From Rhodoferax sp. (GTDB taxonomy: Bacteria; Pseudomonadota; Gammaproteobacteria; Burkholderiales; Burkholderiaceae_C), in the NCBI GenBank assembly GCA_029866205.1, contig JARWZT010000016.1, forward strand, positions 175,979-239,978: a DNA stretch of 64,000 nucleotides, given 5' to 3'. The position numbers and the translations under genes were made by a program. The notes under the pieces were generated by a model. That model saw nothing but the letters and a program-made list of their open reading frames with translations, did no database searches and was not told the DNA's origin. Below, one piece after another: positions 25,390 through 37,172 of the stretch; positions within the stretch are counted from its first letter, which is position 1; each line of letters starts with the position of its first letter.

Positions 25390-26319
25390 TTACGTGGCAG
25401 GCTTGGCGCCGCCTGCCCCCAACTTTTGCCGGGCAAAACTGGCCTGCACGGTATCCTGCAAGGCCTGGCTCAGGGCGGGTTGCGGATCGCCACCCAAGGG
25501 AGAAGCCAGCACCACCACTTGCGGGCGCAAGCTGCCGCCCAGGGCGCGGCAGGCCAGCTTTTTGCCGTCGTAGCTCACGTCGCGGACCGGGCGCGTGGTC
25601 AGCAGCGACACGCCCAGGCCATTGGCCACCAGCGTGCGCACCATTTCCATCGACGCACTCTCGTAGGCAATCTGCGGACTTAGTCCGGCCGCATGAAAGA
25701 GCGACAAAAAGTAGGCCCGGCTGTGGGGTAGGTTGATCAGCACCAGCGGTTCGCTTGCCAGATCGGCAAGGCGCAAAGACGGTTTGCCCGCCAGGGCGTG
25801 GCCGTGGGGTAGCAGCGCGTACGGCCACAGTTCGGCCACCGCTTGCAGCCGCACATTGCGCGCCAGTCCCAGGTCGTACATCAAGGCGGTGTCCAAGGCG
25901 CCACGCTCGATCTGGCGCGTCAGGGTTTCGGTATCGCCTTCTTCCACCTGCACCCGGATGCCGGGGTAATCCGCCTGCATCCGCGCCAAGATGCCCGGCA
26001 GGTAGCGCGCACCCAAGGTGCTCAGACAACCCAGGCGCAAGTTGCCGGCGAGGGCCAGCGCGCGCGGGGCGGTGAGTGCCTGGGCCTGACGCAGCAAGGC
26101 GTGCGCCTGCCTGAAGCGCAGCGCGCCAGCCGCGGTCAGCTCCAGCCCGCGCGCATGCAGGCGCACAAACAGCTGCTCACCCCAGAGCGACTCGAGTTCG
26201 GCAATCGCCTTGGAGATCGACGGTTGCGACACCTGCAGCGCCTTGGCTGCTGCCGCTGCCCCGCCAAAACGCGCCGCCGCGTCGAAATACTCAATTTGTC
26301 GCAGGCTGAAATGGATCAC
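25390..26319 (-). CDS. LysR-family transcriptional regulator
   Basis: 309 residues. N-terminal winged HTH about 3-62 (LRQIEYFDAAARFGGAAAAAKALQVSQPSISKAIAELE), linker helix, then a periplasmic-binding-like effector domain. Relative to most LysR proteins the HTH has an Ala-rich loop. It is divergent from the CoA-transferase/acyl-CoA dehydrogenase pair, with a dyad in the 94-bp intergenic region. The standard inference is that it controls that pair; SulP downstream may be read through from it. Confidence 0.9.
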   Translation of the reverse strand: MIHFSLRQIEYFDAAARFGGAAAAAKALQVSQPSISKAIAELESLWGEQLFVRLHARGLELTAAGALRFRQAHALLRQAQALTAPRALALAGNLRLGCLSTLGARYLPGILARMQADYPGIRVQVEEGDTETLTRQIERGALDTALMYDLGLARNVRLQAVAELWPYALLPHGHALAGKPSLRLADLASEPLVLINLPHSRAYFLSLFHAAGLSPQIAYESASMEMVRTLVANGLGVSLLTTRPVRDVSYDGKKLACRALGGSLRPQVVVLASPLGGDPQPALSQALQDTVQASFARQKLGAGGAKPAT

Positions 26320-26343
26320 TAATATTCATCCAATAGATAGCAA

Positions 26344-26365
26344 TTGCATATTTTGTTTGATGCAA
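26344..26365. promoter_or_regulatory. LysR-type operator candidate
   Basis: TTGCAT (26344-26349) and ATGCAA (26360-26365) are perfect inverted arms separated by 10 bp of A/T-rich sequence, in the intergenic region shared by lysR and the CoA-transferase gene. Size and A/T-rich centre suit a LysR-type box. The binding is inferred. Confidence 0.5.
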
Positions 26366-26413
26366 AGCGGGCCTGATAATGGCGCGCTTACTCCACCGAC
26401 TTCAAGGTTCTCT

Positions 26414-27646
26414 ATGGCCCAAAACCCCGGTATTCGTCCTCTGGATGGCTTGCGTGTGTTGGACTTCACCCGCGTGCTGGCGGGGCCCATGGCCACCGTG
26501 CTGCTGGCGGACTTGGGCGCGGAGGTGATCAAGGTCGAACCCCCCCAGGGCGACGACTACCGCGCCATTGGTCCCATGCGCAATGGCCAAAGCGCCCTGT
26601 TCACCGCCATGAACCGCAACAAGAAAAGCCTGGTGCTGGACCTGAAGCTGCCCGCTTCCGTGGCACTGATCCACGCGCTGGCCCAAGAGGTGGACGTCGT
26701 GATGGAAAATTTTCGTCCTGGCGTGGCCGAACGTCTGGGCATTGGCGCCGAGGCCTTGCGTGCGCTCAACCCCAAGCTGGTGTATGTCAGCGTCTCGGGT
26801 TTTGGCCAGACCGGCCCCCTGACCGAACGCCCGGCCTACGACGTGATCATTCAGGCCATGAGCGGCATCATGGAAGCCACCGGCGACCCCGACGGCCCGC
26901 CGACGCTGGTGGGCGAGGCGATCTCGGACGTTGTGGCCGGCCTGTACGCCTCCTGGGCCACGCTGGCCGCGCTGTACCAAACCGCGCGCACTGGCCAGGG
27001 CCAGCATGTGGACGTGGCCATGTTTGACACCACATTGGCTTTTTTGGCCACTTCGGTGTCGCGCTTTGTATTCACCGGCAAAGCCGCACGGCGCGTGGGC
27101 AACCGCCATCCGCTGTCGGCGCCGTTTGGCGTGTACCAGGCACAAGATGGCTACTTTGCGGTGGCCGTGCTGAACCGCAAATTGTTTATTGCTCTGGCGG
27201 ACGCCATGGACCGCCCGGCATGGGGTGCCGACGAGAGTCTGGCCACCGACGAGCAGCGTTCGGCGCGTGAACCTGAGTTGCGCCAGGCCATTGAGGCGTG
27301 GGCCGGCAAGCAGACCGTGGCCTCCGTGGTGGCGCAGCTGGAAGCCGTGGGCGTGCCCACAGCACCGATCTGGAACATCGCCCAGGCGCTCGATTCCCCC
27401 CAGGCCCGTGCCCGCGAGTTGCTGCGCCCCGTGGACGACCCGCGCTTGCCCGAGCTGCGCCTGCCAACCCAGCCCGTGCGCTTTGGCGGCGCCGCCGCCA
27501 ACTGCGCCCGCAGCGCTCCGGCCTTGGGCGAACACAACCACGAGGTGCTGGCCTCCTTGTTGGGCTTGGGCTTGGACAAGCTGGCCGAACTGCAAGCCTT
27601 GGGCGTGTTTGGCGATGCCCATGAGGCGCCGCCGGCAGCTGCCTGA
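26414..27646 (+). CDS. CaiB/BaiF-family CoA-transferase (class III)
   Basis: 410 residues. LDGLRVLDFTRVLAGPMATVLLADLGAEVIKVEPP is the classic class III opening; NRNKKSLVLDLK and ENFRPGVAERLGIG follow; the catalytic Asp of formyl-CoA transferase corresponds to D205 in VDVAMFDTTLAF. Such enzymes move CoA between carboxylic acids through aspartyl-CoA and anhydride intermediates. The gene 35 bp downstream encodes an acyl-CoA dehydrogenase, so together they probably activate and oxidise an organic acid. The acid is unknown. Confidence 0.92.
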   Translation: MAQNPGIRPLDGLRVLDFTRVLAGPMATVLLADLGAEVIKVEPPQGDDYRAIGPMRNGQSALFTAMNRNKKSLVLDLKLPASVALIHALAQEVDVVMENFRPGVAERLGIGAEALRALNPKLVYVSVSGFGQTGPLTERPAYDVIIQAMSGIMEATGDPDGPPTLVGEAISDVVAGLYASWATLAALYQTARTGQGQHVDVAMFDTTLAFLATSVSRFVFTGKAARRVGNRHPLSAPFGVYQAQDGYFAVAVLNRKLFIALADAMDRPAWGADESLATDEQRSAREPELRQAIEAWAGKQTVASVVAQLEAVGVPTAPIWNIAQALDSPQARARELLRPVDDPRLPELRLPTQPVRFGGAAANCARSAPALGEHNHEVLASLLGLGLDKLAELQALGVFGDAHEAPPAAA

Positions 27647-27681
27647 AGATTCTTAACTTTCCCCTCTGAAGGAGCCCCACC

Positions 27682-28830
27682 ATGACCCATTTTTTGCGCT
27701 TGGGCGTGAACCAAGAAGAGCAGGCGCTGGCCGAGGCGGTCGGCAAGTTTTCGCAAGCGGTGCTGGCGCCGCGCGCCCAAGACCTGGACGCGTCTGAGGA
27801 ATCGGTCACTTGCCATGTGCCGCAACTCGCCGAGCTGGGGCTGATGGGCATGAACCTGCCCGAGGCGCTGGGCGGCCCGGGCGTGTCGCCCACAGCCATG
27901 CTGCTGGCGTTGGTGGAAATATCCAAAGCCTGCGCCGCCACTTCGTCCATGATTGGCGCACACTACTTGGGCACCGATGCGCTCCTGATGGGGGGCAATG
28001 CCGCGCAGCACCAGGCGTGGCTGCCACGCGCCGCCAGTGGCGAATGGCTGGCCGGTTTTGCCCTGACCGAACCGGGCGGCGGCTCGCACCCGGCCGACCT
28101 GCGTACCCGCGCTGTGCGCCAGGGCGATTTCTATCGCCTGGATGGCGTCAAACATTACATTTCCAATGCCGCTGAAGCCCAGTTTTTGGTGGTGTTTGCC
28201 AAGACCGATCCGAGCGCCGGTCCGCGCGGCGTGAGTGCTTTTGTGGTGGACCGCGCCACGCCGGGCTTGCGCGTCTCTGCTCCGGAAAAGCTCATGGGCA
28301 TCCGCGCCGCACATTCTTTTGAAGTGACCTTTGACGGTGCCATGGTGCCGGTGGACTGCCGATTGGGTGAAGAGGGCTCGGGCTTCAAGACCGCCATGCG
28401 CGTGCTGGACAACAGCCGACTGGATGTAGTGGCTACCTCTTTGGGCATCGCCGAAGCCGCTCTGGCCGCCGCCGTGCAATGGAGCAAACAACGCATGATT
28501 GCCGGCGAAGCGTTGGCGGCCAAACAGGGCGCGCAGTGGATGTTCGCCGACATGAAACTGCGCCTGGAAGCCGCTTGGGGCCTGGCTTTGCAAGCCACCG
28601 CCTTGCGCACGGCTGGCCAGCCCTTCAGCCAGCAGTCCGCCATGGCCAAGTTGTACGCCTCAGAGATGGTGGCTTTCGTGACCGATACCGCGCTGCAATT
28701 GCACGGCGGCATCGGCTACACCCGCGCTCTGCCGCTGGAGCGCTACGCCCGCGATGCCCGCATCCTGCGCATTTACGAAGGTGCGTCCGAGGTGCAGCGC
28801 AACATCATTGCGCGGGGCGTGCTGGCCTGA
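27682..28830 (+). CDS. Acyl-CoA dehydrogenase
   Basis: 382 residues in the three-domain ACAD layout: N-terminal helices, beta domain with GFALTEPGGGSHPADLRTRA (FAD/substrate signature 1), and C-terminal helices with LQLHGGIGYTRALPLERYARDARILRIYEGASEVQRNIIAR (signature 2). E366 in RIYEGAS is the predicted catalytic base in the short-/medium-chain and glutaryl-type position. It uses FAD and passes electrons to ETF. A good GAAGGAG Shine-Dalgarno lies before the ATG. Operon with the CoA-transferase; convergent with gyrB with only 14 bp between. Confidence 0.92.
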   Translation: MTHFLRLGVNQEEQALAEAVGKFSQAVLAPRAQDLDASEESVTCHVPQLAELGLMGMNLPEALGGPGVSPTAMLLALVEISKACAATSSMIGAHYLGTDALLMGGNAAQHQAWLPRAASGEWLAGFALTEPGGGSHPADLRTRAVRQGDFYRLDGVKHYISNAAEAQFLVVFAKTDPSAGPRGVSAFVVDRATPGLRVSAPEKLMGIRAAHSFEVTFDGAMVPVDCRLGEEGSGFKTAMRVLDNSRLDVVATSLGIAEAALAAAVQWSKQRMIAGEALAAKQGAQWMFADMKLRLEAAWGLALQATALRTAGQPFSQQSAMAKLYASEMVAFVTDTALQLHGGIGYTRALPLERYARDARILRIYEGASEVQRNIIARGVLA

Positions 28831-28844
28831 GAAGGCCAGGGACC

Positions 28845-31475
<2,631 letters not shown>

Positions 31476-31533
31476 TCAAAACAGCGACGTTGTGGCTGTT
31501 GGGACCCAAAATTTCATGCATTCTGTAATGACC

Positions 31534-31556
31534 AAACCCCCGAAGACCGGGGGTTT
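31534..31556. terminator. Strong hairpin between dnaN and gyrB
   Basis: AAACCCCC (31534-31541) pairs with GGGGGTTT (31549-31556) over a 7-nt loop. No U-tract follows on the minus strand, so it may be an attenuator or pause site in the dnaN-gyrB transcript rather than a full terminator. Confidence 0.45.
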
Positions 31557-31585
31557 GCTGCGGGGAGTCGTAGGGTGCACGCGGC

Positions 31586-32692
31586 TTAAATTCGCATCGG
31601 CATGACCACGTACTTGAACGTGGCATTGTCGGGAATCGTCAACAGGGCAGAGCTGTTGCCGTCGGAAAACTCCATCGTCACCATATCTTGGCTCATGTTC
31701 GACAAGGCGTCTATCAGGTAGGTCACGTTAAAGCCGATTTCAATGCTGTCGCCGCCGTAATCAATGTCCAACTCGTCCACCGCCTCTTCCTGCTCGGCGT
31801 TGTTGGCCGCAAGCCGCAGCGTACCGGGATCGATGTTCAGGCGTACGCCCTTGAACTTGTCACTGGTCAAAATCGCGGTGCGTTGCAGCGTCTTGAGAAG
31901 GGTGTCACGCCCCAAGGTGATTTTGTTGCTGTGGTTTTTTGGGATCACACGGTTGTAATCGGGGAACTTGCCCTCGACCAGCTTGGTCACAAACTCCATG
32001 CCGCCAAAGGTAAAGCGCGCCTGGTTGCTGGCAAATTGCATCTCGATCGCGCCTTCGGCATCCGACAGCAGGCGTTGCAACTCAATTACCGTCTTGCGCG
32101 GCAAGATCACTTCTTGCTTGGGAACTTCAACGTCCAGCGTGCTCGAGGCAAAAGCCAGGCGGTGGCCGTCGGTAGCCACCAGGCTGAGCTGCTTGCCTTC
32201 GGCAACAAACAAGATGCCATTGAGGTAGTAGCGAATGTCGTGCACCGCCATGGCAAAGGAGACCTGGCTCAGCAGGCTTTTCAGGGTTTTTTGCGGCACG
32301 CTGAACACCGGGCCAAAGCTGGCGGATTCGGTGACCAGCGGAAAGTCTTCTGCGGCCAGGGTTTGCAGGGTGAACTTGCTCTTGCCGCCTTTGAGAATGA
32401 TTTTGTTTTGGCTGGTTTCCAGAGAAACCGTTTGATCGGCGGGCATGGTGCGCAAAATATCAATCAGCTTGCGTGCGCCCACGGTGGTGCTGAATTCGCC
32501 CGCATCACCACCCAACGCTGCGCTGGTGCGGATCTGGATCTCCAGGTCGCTGGTGGTGAACTGCACTGAATCGCCAGACTTGCGGATCAGCACATTGGCC
32601 AAGATCGGCAAGGTATGGCGGCGCTCCACGATACCGGCCACCGACTGTAAAACGGACAACACCTGGTCTTGCGCTGCTTTCAATACGATCAT
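31586..32692 (-). CDS. dnaN: DNA polymerase III beta subunit (sliding clamp)
   Basis: 368 residues, the normal clamp length, made of three similar domains. Typical sequence: LQSVAGIVERRHTLPILANVLI near the N-terminus, LSQVSFAMAVHDIRYYLNGILF in the middle, FPDYNRVIPK, and the C-terminal PDNATFKYVVMPMRI, which ends with the conserved M-P-M-R-[IL] that lines the protein-binding cleft. It tethers the replicative polymerase. 110 bp downstream of dnaA on the same strand. Confidence 0.97.
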   Translation of the reverse strand: MIVLKAAQDQVLSVLQSVAGIVERRHTLPILANVLIRKSGDSVQFTTSDLEIQIRTSAALGGDAGEFSTTVGARKLIDILRTMPADQTVSLETSQNKIILKGGKSKFTLQTLAAEDFPLVTESASFGPVFSVPQKTLKSLLSQVSFAMAVHDIRYYLNGILFVAEGKQLSLVATDGHRLAFASSTLDVEVPKQEVILPRKTVIELQRLLSDAEGAIEMQFASNQARFTFGGMEFVTKLVEGKFPDYNRVIPKNHSNKITLGRDTLLKTLQRTAILTSDKFKGVRLNIDPGTLRLAANNAEQEEAVDELDIDYGGDSIEIGFNVTYLIDALSNMSQDMVTMEFSDGNSSALLTIPDNATFKYVVMPMRI

Positions 32693-32802
32693 GCTTCTCT
32701 CCGATGCTCAAATTGTTGTGTTTCGGCTGCCCGTGGCGGCAAATGCTCGCATTTTCGCTGTTTTAGCGGGCTTTCTGCCCTTTTGGGCGGGGCATTTTTT
32801 CA

Positions 32803-34212
32803 TTAGCCCTTGAGGGTTTGTTCCAAAACGTGTAACTGCTGGTTCAGTTCAATCACCTGCAGGCGCTCGCTCCCGATCTTTCGTACCGCGTGCAATACCG
32901 TGGTATGGTCCCGACCGCCGAAAAGTTCGCCAATTTCGGGCAAACTCTTTTTTGTCAGCTCTTTGGCCAGGTACATCGCAATTTGCCGCGGCCGCGCGAT
33001 GCTGGCCGGCCGCTTTTTGGAATACATGTCGGCGACTTTGATCTTGTAATAGTCGGCCACCGTCTTTTGGATATTTTCAACCGATATTTGCCGGTTCTGA
33101 ATCGACAGCAGGTCGCGCAGCGCCTCACGGGCTAGCGCAATCGAGATTTCTTTTTGGTTGAAACGGGAATACGCCAGGCATTTACGCAAGGCACCCTCCA
33201 GCTCGCGAACATTGGAGCGCACGTTCTTGGCGACAAAAAACGCCACTTCTTCGGGCATTTCTGCCCCTTCCGCGCGCGCCTTGTTGATCAAAATGGCCAC
33301 ACGCATTTCCAGCTCGGGCGGCTCAATCGCCACGGTCAGCCCCGAATCAAAGCGCGACACCAGGCGCTCGTGGATATCCGTCAGCCCCTTGGGATAGGTG
33401 TCACTGGTCATCACGATGTGCGACTTTTTGGCCAGCAGCGCCTCAAATGCGTTAAAAAACTCTTCTTGCGTCCGGTCTTTGTTGGCAAAAAACTGGACGT
33501 CGTCAATCAGCAGCAAATCCAGCGAGTGGTACTTGTCCTTGAACTCGTCAAAGGTCTTGCGCTGATAAGCCTTCACCACGTCAGACACGAACTGCTCGGC
33601 GTGAATGTAGAGAATTTTGGCGTTCGGCCGGTCCTGCAGAAGGCGGTTGCCCACAGCGTGCATCAAATGCGTCTTGCCCAAGCCCACGCCGCCGTAAATA
33701 AACAGGGGGTTGTAAAGGTGTCCGGGCACGGTGGCCACGTGCATGGCCGCCGCACGCGCCATCCGATTGGCAGTGCCTTCAACCAAGGTGTCAAAGGTGA
33801 GCAAGTTGTTGAGCCGGCTTTTGGGAGTTTCTGGCCGCGCTTCTTCCGCAGTGACCGCTATTTTGGTTTCGGGCGGGCGTTCAGATGCAACTTGGATGCC
33901 GCTGCGGGTTGCCGCCTCCCGCGGAGCAATGGCCAGCTCGAGCTGAACCGGCTGACCGCACAGCTTCTCAAGGAGCGCGGCAATCGGCCGGCTGTATTGG
34001 GCGCGGATCCAGTCAAGTTTGAAGCGGTTGGCCACGAGCAGCACAACTTTGCTCACATCATCTGAAACTTGGACACTCAAGGGGCGAATCCAGGTATTGA
34101 ATTGCTGCTCGGGCAGGTCGAGCGCAAGTTGCTCAAGGCACGACTGCCAGAGGCTTTGCCCGGCTTCGTGTGCGATCAAATCGGCGTTCAGGGGGAGGAT
34201 TCCCTCAGTCAT
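32803..34212 (-). CDS. dnaA: Chromosomal replication initiator DnaA
   Basis: 469 residues. Domain I starts with [26 protein letters not shown]; domain II linker is about 95-130; AAA+ domain III has [15 protein letters not shown] (Walker A), [10 protein letters not shown] (Walker B) and the SDTYPKGL segment; domain IV has the DNA-binding signature [15 protein letters not shown]. It binds DnaA boxes, melts oriC and recruits DnaB. The ATG is 16 bp from a reverse DnaA box (34229-34237), and another lies 66 bp upstream, consistent with autoregulation. Confidence 0.97.
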   Translation of the reverse strand: MTEGILPLNADLIAHEAGQSLWQSCLEQLALDLPEQQFNTWIRPLSVQVSDDVSKVVLLVANRFKLDWIRAQYSRPIAALLEKLCGQPVQLELAIAPREAATRSGIQVASERPPETKIAVTAEEARPETPKSRLNNLLTFDTLVEGTANRMARAAAMHVATVPGHLYNPLFIYGGVGLGKTHLMHAVGNRLLQDRPNAKILYIHAEQFVSDVVKAYQRKTFDEFKDKYHSLDLLLIDDVQFFANKDRTQEEFFNAFEALLAKKSHIVMTSDTYPKGLTDIHERLVSRFDSGLTVAIEPPELEMRVAILINKARAEGAEMPEEVAFFVAKNVRSNVRELEGALRKCLAYSRFNQKEISIALAREALRDLLSIQNRQISVENIQKTVADYYKIKVADMYSKKRPASIARPRQIAMYLAKELTKKSLPEIGELFGGRDHTTVLHAVRKIGSERLQVIELNQQLHVLEQTLKG

Positions 34213-34489
34213 GAAAATCTTGAAAATCTGTGGATAGTTGAAGAAAAATGGCCTGTGGCGTGAGGCTTATCAAACGCTTATCCACAAAAGTGGCGGAAGT
34301 GTGAGAGCGCGCATGTTAACGCCTCATTTGTCCCGCCGATCTACGTACTTTTACCAAGCCCTTGCCCATCTCTCAAAAGTCGGCGATAATGGAAGGCTGC
34401 CCTCAATTTATTGGGTAAATTTATCGGCATCTGCCCCGGCCATTCGACAGAAAAGCGCGGACGATGCACAGAATGGATAGGAATTCAAA
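34213..34489. other. Candidate replication origin (oriC) between dnaA and rpmH
   Basis: This 277-bp divergent intergenic region has a perfect DnaA box TTATCCACA (34278-34286) and a reverse near-perfect one TGTGGATAG (34229-34237). An A/T-rich tract at 34401-34426 (CAATTTATTGGGTAAATTTATC) could be the unwinding element. Position between dnaA and rpmH matches known oriC layouts. Only two clear boxes were found, fewer than in a typical oriC, so weak boxes or an additional site may exist. The rpmH promoter lies inside. Confidence 0.65.
34362..34390 (+). promoter_or_regulatory. Sigma-70-type promoter of rpmH operon
   Basis: TTGCCC (34362-34367), exactly 17 bp, then GATAAT (34385-34390); transcription would start about 34397, giving a leader of about 93 nt before rpmH. 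Confidence 0.7.
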
Positions 34490-34624
34490 ATGAAACGCAC
34501 TTACCAACCTTCGAAAATTCGCCGCGCACGTACCCACGGCTTCTTGGTTCGCATGAAAACCCGCGGCGGCCGCGCAGTGATCAACGCGCGCCGTGCAAAA
34601 GGCCGCAAACGCCTGGCTGTCTAA
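34490..34624 (+). CDS. rpmH: 50S ribosomal protein L34
   Basis: 44 residues, strongly basic: [19 protein letters not shown] and [20 protein letters not shown] are the universal L34 sequence. Ribosome-binding site GGATAGGA precedes the ATG by about 8 nt. First gene of the right arm operon rpmH-rnpA-yidD-yidC. The gene is too short for common ORF cut-offs but is certain. Confidence 0.97.
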   Translation: MKRTYQPSKIRRARTHGFLVRMKTRGGRAVINARRAKGRKRLAV

Positions 34625-34652
34625 TTCGGCGCGGGCTGGCGCTGTTCCCAAC

Positions 34653-35093
34653 GTGCAGCGGCTCAAGACCCGGCCCCAGTTTCAGGCCGCGTTGGCGGGA
34701 CACTCCGGGGTGCGTACTGCGCACTTTGCCTTGCACAGCTGCGAGCTTGCACAAATTCATCCCACGCAGCAGGCGGGTGAAACGCCGCGCGATGACTTGA
34801 TTCTTGATGCGGGCGCTGTGAACCAAGCCCCGATCGGGGTTCTGGGTGCCATGGTGCCCAAACGCTGGGCCAAGCGGGCAGTCACACGCAATGCGATCAA
34901 GCGTCAAATCTATACGGTGAGTGCCCAATACGCCCCCCGCTTGCGGCCACGGGGCCACGTGGTTCGCTTGCGCGCCGCGTTTGACCGAAAAGAATTTATC
35001 AGCGCCAGTTCCGATCGTCTTAAAGCGGCGGTGCGTGCCGAGTTGCTGGAACTCTTTGAACGCGCCATTGCCCATCCTCAATTGCGCGCCTGA
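34653..35093 (+). CDS. rnpA: Ribonuclease P protein component
   Basis: 146 residues from a GTG at 34653, giving MQRLKTRPQFQAALAG (F-pocket region of the family). The RNR signature is visible in GAMVPKRWAKRAVTRNAIKRQIY. It binds the RNase P RNA and helps process tRNA 5' ends. A GTG further upstream at 34593 would overlap rpmH and add residues not typical of the family, so I chose 34653. The frame has a family-specific insert ELAQIHPTQQAGETPRDDLILDAG seen in betaproteobacterial RnpA. Confidence 0.93.
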   Translation: MQRLKTRPQFQAALAGHSGVRTAHFALHSCELAQIHPTQQAGETPRDDLILDAGAVNQAPIGVLGAMVPKRWAKRAVTRNAIKRQIYTVSAQYAPRLRPRGHVVRLRAAFDRKEFISASSDRLKAAVRAELLELFERAIAHPQLRA

Positions 35094-35095
35094 CC

Positions 35096-35368
35096 ATGAT
35101 GCAAGCCTTATTGCTCGGTGTCGTTCGGGCTTACCGCCTGGTGTTAAGCCCTTGGCTCGGTGCGGGTTGCCGCTTTGAGCCCACGTGTTCTGTGTATGCT
35201 TTGGGCGCGTTGGAGCGCCATGGTGCCGCTGCGGGCTCCTACCTTGTCCTGTCCAGGCTGGTGCGCTGTCAGCCTTGGTGCGCTGGCGGCCATGACCCGG
35301 TTCCCGTCGAAAAACCCCGGCTGTTTAGCCGTTTGATCTCTCCCTCTTCCGAAAAGAAATCTTCATGA
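35096..35368 (+). CDS. yidD: Membrane protein insertion efficiency factor YidD
   Basis: 90 residues. LLLGVVRAYRLVLSPWLGAGCRFEPTCSVYALGALERHG and RLVRCQPWCAGGHDPVP contain the invariant Cys and R-F-x-P-T-C-S-x-Y motif of YidD, an amphipathic, membrane-associated protein that assists YidC and Sec insertion. The C-terminus is Ser/Lys-rich. It starts 2 bp after rnpA and its TGA overlaps the yidC ATG, so translation is coupled. Confidence 0.94.
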   Translation: MMQALLLGVVRAYRLVLSPWLGAGCRFEPTCSVYALGALERHGAAAGSYLVLSRLVRCQPWCAGGHDPVPVEKPRLFSRLISPSSEKKSS

Positions 35369-37080
35369 ACGATATTCGCCGCACCATTTTGTGGGTGATC
35401 TTTGGCTTTTCCATGGTGCTGCTGTGGGATCAGTGGCAGATTTACAACGGCCACAAAGCCACTTTTTTCCAAGGTCAACCGGTCAAGACGGAGGCTGCCG
35501 CGCCAGTGGCTGCCAAATCTGCCGCCTCTGACGCGAGTGTCCCCGGTTCTGCCGTGGTGGCGCCCGCGCCTTTGCCCGGCGCCTCCGACGCTGCCGCGCT
35601 CCCTGCGCCCAGTGAGCGTTTTACGGTCAGCAGTGATGTTTTGACACTGCGTTTTGACACCTTGGGCGGTACCCTGGTGGGTTCCGAATTCCTGAAGTAC
35701 AACGACACTGCCGACCAAACCAAGCGCGTGACGCTGCTGGACGACAGCAAAGACCGGATTTATCTGGCGCAGTCGGGCGTGGTGTCTGGGGCAGTGCCCG
35801 GTGCGTTTCCCACCCACAAGACGCCGATGACGGCCACCGGAGCACGCGAACTCAAGGACGGTGCTGACAGCCTGCAGATCCGCTTTGAGTCTGCCGATGT
35901 CGGTGGTATTAAATTGGTCAAGACCTATACCGTCAAGCGCGGTTCGTATGCAGTGGCGGTGAGCCACGCGCTGACCAACACCACCGGCGCACCGATTGCG
36001 CCTCAGCTGTATTTGCAACTGGTGCGTGACGGCAACAAGCCGGCCGGTGAGTCGTCGTTCTATTCCACGTTCACGGGTCCGGCGGTCTATACCGAAGCCC
36101 AAAAGTACCAAAAAGTAGAGTTTGCCGATATCAAGAAAAAGAACGCCACCTACGAAAAGCAGTCCACCAACGGCTATGTGGCCATGGTGCAGCACTATTT
36201 CGCCAGCGCCTGGATCTTGCCCGACGGCATGCAGCGCACGATTTCGCTCGACGCCGTTGAGCTCGGTGGCGGTCTGGCCGACTGCTGCTACCGCGCTGCC
36301 ATGGTGGCACCGCTTGAAGCGATTGCGCCGGGTGCCACCCGCACGGTAGAGACCACCGTCTTCGTCGGTCCGCAAGAAGAAAAAATGCTCGAAGCCCTGG
36401 CCCCCGGCCTGGAACTGGTCAAGGACTACGGCTGGCTTACGATTTTGGCCAAGCCCCTGTATTTCTTGTTGGACTACATCCACAGCGTCATCAAGAACTG
36501 GGGCTGGTCTATTGTTGGCTTGGTGCTGCTGTTGAAGATTGCGTTTTACTGGCTCAATGCCAAGGCGTATGCCAGCATGGCCAAGATGAAAGCGGTGAAT
36601 CCCAAGATCACCGAAATGCGCGAGCGCCTCAAAGACAATCCGCAGCAAATGCAGCAAGAGATGATGCGCATTTACCGTGAAGAAAAGGTCAACCCCATGG
36701 GTGGCTGCTTCCCGATCATGGTTCAGATTCCGGTCTTCATTGCCTTGTACTGGGTGTTGTTGTCCAGCGTGGAAATGCGCAACGCTCCCTGGATGGGCTG
36801 GATTCATGACCTCTCGGCACCTGACCCGTATTACATCCTGCCGCTGATCATGACCTTGACCACGCTTGTACAAACGGCGCTGAACCCCGCGCCGCCGGAC
36901 CCGATGCAAGCCAAGATGATGTGGTTTATGCCGCTGGCTTTCAGCGTGATGTTCTTCTTCTTCCCGTCGGGCTTGGTGGTCTACTGGATTACCAACAACA
37001 TTTTGTCAATTGCACAGCAGTGGCTGATCAACACCCGCATGGGCGTGCCACCGCAGTTCAACCTGCCGTCGTTCAAGTAA
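35365..37080 (+). CDS. yidC: Membrane protein insertase YidC/Oxa1
   Basis: 571 residues, gammaproteobacterial-type long form. TM1 is in DIRRTILWVIFGFSMVLLW, followed by the large periplasmic beta-super-sandwich domain (about 80-350), then the core helices with EEKVNPMGGCFPIMVQIPVFIALYWVLL and FFPSGLVVYWITNNILSIAQQW. The conserved Arg of the hydrophilic groove lies early in the core. It inserts inner-membrane proteins, alone or with SecYEG. Operon partner of yidD. Confidence 0.97.
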   Translation: MNDIRRTILWVIFGFSMVLLWDQWQIYNGHKATFFQGQPVKTEAAAPVAAKSAASDASVPGSAVVAPAPLPGASDAAALPAPSERFTVSSDVLTLRFDTLGGTLVGSEFLKYNDTADQTKRVTLLDDSKDRIYLAQSGVVSGAVPGAFPTHKTPMTATGARELKDGADSLQIRFESADVGGIKLVKTYTVKRGSYAVAVSHALTNTTGAPIAPQLYLQLVRDGNKPAGESSFYSTFTGPAVYTEAQKYQKVEFADIKKKNATYEKQSTNGYVAMVQHYFASAWILPDGMQRTISLDAVELGGGLADCCYRAAMVAPLEAIAPGATRTVETTVFVGPQEEKMLEALAPGLELVKDYGWLTILAKPLYFLLDYIHSVIKNWGWSIVGLVLLLKIAFYWLNAKAYASMAKMKAVNPKITEMRERLKDNPQQMQQEMMRIYREEKVNPMGGCFPIMVQIPVFIALYWVLLSSVEMRNAPWMGWIHDLSAPDPYYILPLIMTLTTLVQTALNPAPPDPMQAKMMWFMPLAFSVMFFFFPSGLVVYWITNNILSIAQQWLINTRMGVPPQFNLPSFK

Positions 37081-37104
37081 GCGCAACCACCGCGTTGACA
37101 AGCC

Positions 37105-37126
37105 AAGGGCCGCGCAAGCGGCCCTT
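37105..37126 (+). terminator. GNRA-capped hairpin after yidC
   Basis: AAGGGCCGC (37105-37113), loop GCAA, GCGGCCCTT (37118-37126): 9 perfect pairs. No U-tract follows, so it may stabilise the 3' end rather than terminate. Confidence 0.5.
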
Positions 37127-37172
37127 CGTGCGTGCGTTGCCTGTATAAACCGCACTCTGCCCCCCGTAAATC

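Noticed and set aside
35269..36909. 546-residue minus-strand open frame opposite yidC
   Set aside because: Antisense to yidC and with non-protein-like composition.
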